From a virus: DNA of 33,984 bases. This document shows positions 33,734 to 33,984 of the stretch, one piece after another. Location of the stretch: positions 1 to 33,984 of IMG/VR virus record IMGVR_UViG_3300043313_000271, one strand, 5' to 3'. The position numbers and the translations under genes are program-made. The notes beneath the pieces are model-generated. The model searched no databases. It was given only the letters and a program-made list of their open reading frames with translations, and was not told where the DNA came from. Every line of letters begins with the position of its first letter. Position 1 is the stretch's first letter.

Positions 33734-33984
33734 AAGCAATAGTCACAGGCGACCTGCACTTGTCGCACAACATACGGGACGCGTATCGCTTCGAGTTCAT
33801 GAAGTGGTTCACAGACCTATGCCGCAAACGCAAACCTGATCGGATCATCATCGCAGGTGATCTGACCGAGGAGAAAGATCGACATCCATCCGCACTCGTA
33901 AACAAGGTGGTCAGCTGTGTTCATGCTCTTGCCCAGATTGCTCCTGTGGATTGCATCGAAGGCAACCACGACTACAAAGACGAA
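33730..33984 (+). CDS. SbcD/Mre11-like metallophosphoesterase, 5' part
   Basis: 85 codons before the window ends; no stop. ATG 33730 overlaps the previous TGA (ATGA). Metallophosphoesterase motifs in order: GDLHLS (residues 7-12), IIIAGDLTEEKDRH, and EGNHDY. This matches the nuclease subunit of SbcCD/Mre11-Rad50 (T4 gp47), which processes double-strand ends with an SMC-like ATPase partner, expected just to the right. It completes the recombination block. Confidence 0.85.
   Translation, partial: MKAIVTGDLHLSHNIRDAYRFEFMKWFTDLCRKRKPDRIIIAGDLTEEKDRHPSALVNKVVSCVHALAQIAPVDCIEGNHDYKDE

Noticed and set aside
1-33984. tRNA genes
   Set aside because: No stretch with a T-loop GTTCRANNC within a convincing cloverleaf was noticed; a tRNAscan-SE run would settle it.

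Overview
The window looks like the early and DNA-replication part of the genome of a tailed double-stranded DNA phage. Nearly all genes lie on the + strand, are packed with ATGA, GTGA and TAATG junctions, and encode a full phage replisome beside many tiny unknown proteins. The host is probably an alphaproteobacterium: the XRE regulator at 2480 has the form common in that class, and the DNA is GC-rich with strong Shine-Dalgarno sites. No structural, packaging or lysis genes and no integrase were recognised, so lifestyle cannot be settled here.

Layout. 1-1490 is a sparse strand-switch region with GC-rich hairpins, a few very small genes on both strands and a cluster of GTGTGATTG-type motifs around candidate divergent promoters. 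1494-6604 holds regulators (including an XRE protein), RNase HI and small unknown proteins. 6549-10975 holds queE, a DnaB-like helicase, a basic minus-strand protein and an SNF2-like helicase. 10976-11115 is AT-rich, with a consensus DnaA box, a 15-bp inverted repeat and a near-consensus sigma-70 promoter. 11310-17306 is the most unusual part: ten copies of a type II hammerhead-ribozyme-like element, one before each small gene or gene group, predicted to cut a polycistronic RNA into separate mRNAs. 17323-20244 holds DUF932 and DUF2786 proteins and a primase. 20460-24422 holds a sigma-like factor, queD, an acidic/basic repeat protein, folE and a DpdA-like transglycosylase. 24400-33984 holds a beta-type sliding clamp, a UDG-polymerase A fusion, a clamp loader, a gp32-like single-strand binding protein, a RecA-like recombinase, an HNH nuclease, a resolvase-like nuclease and the start of an SbcD-like nuclease.

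How the parts fit. FolE, QueD and QueE make 7-carboxy-7-deazaguanine, and a DpdA-like enzyme could exchange it for guanine in phage DNA, a known defence against host restriction. Primase, helicase, clamp, clamp loader, polymerase and SSB make a nearly self-sufficient replisome, with RecA-like, resolvase and SbcD-like proteins for recombination. The ribozyme region appears to be an operon of small, perhaps host-directed genes fed by the promoter at 11087-11114.

A second unexplained signal is a short peptide, RERL in a basic context, near the N- or C-terminus of at least seven unrelated proteins, encoded by a different codon string each time. All functional calls come from reading motifs; no database search was run.
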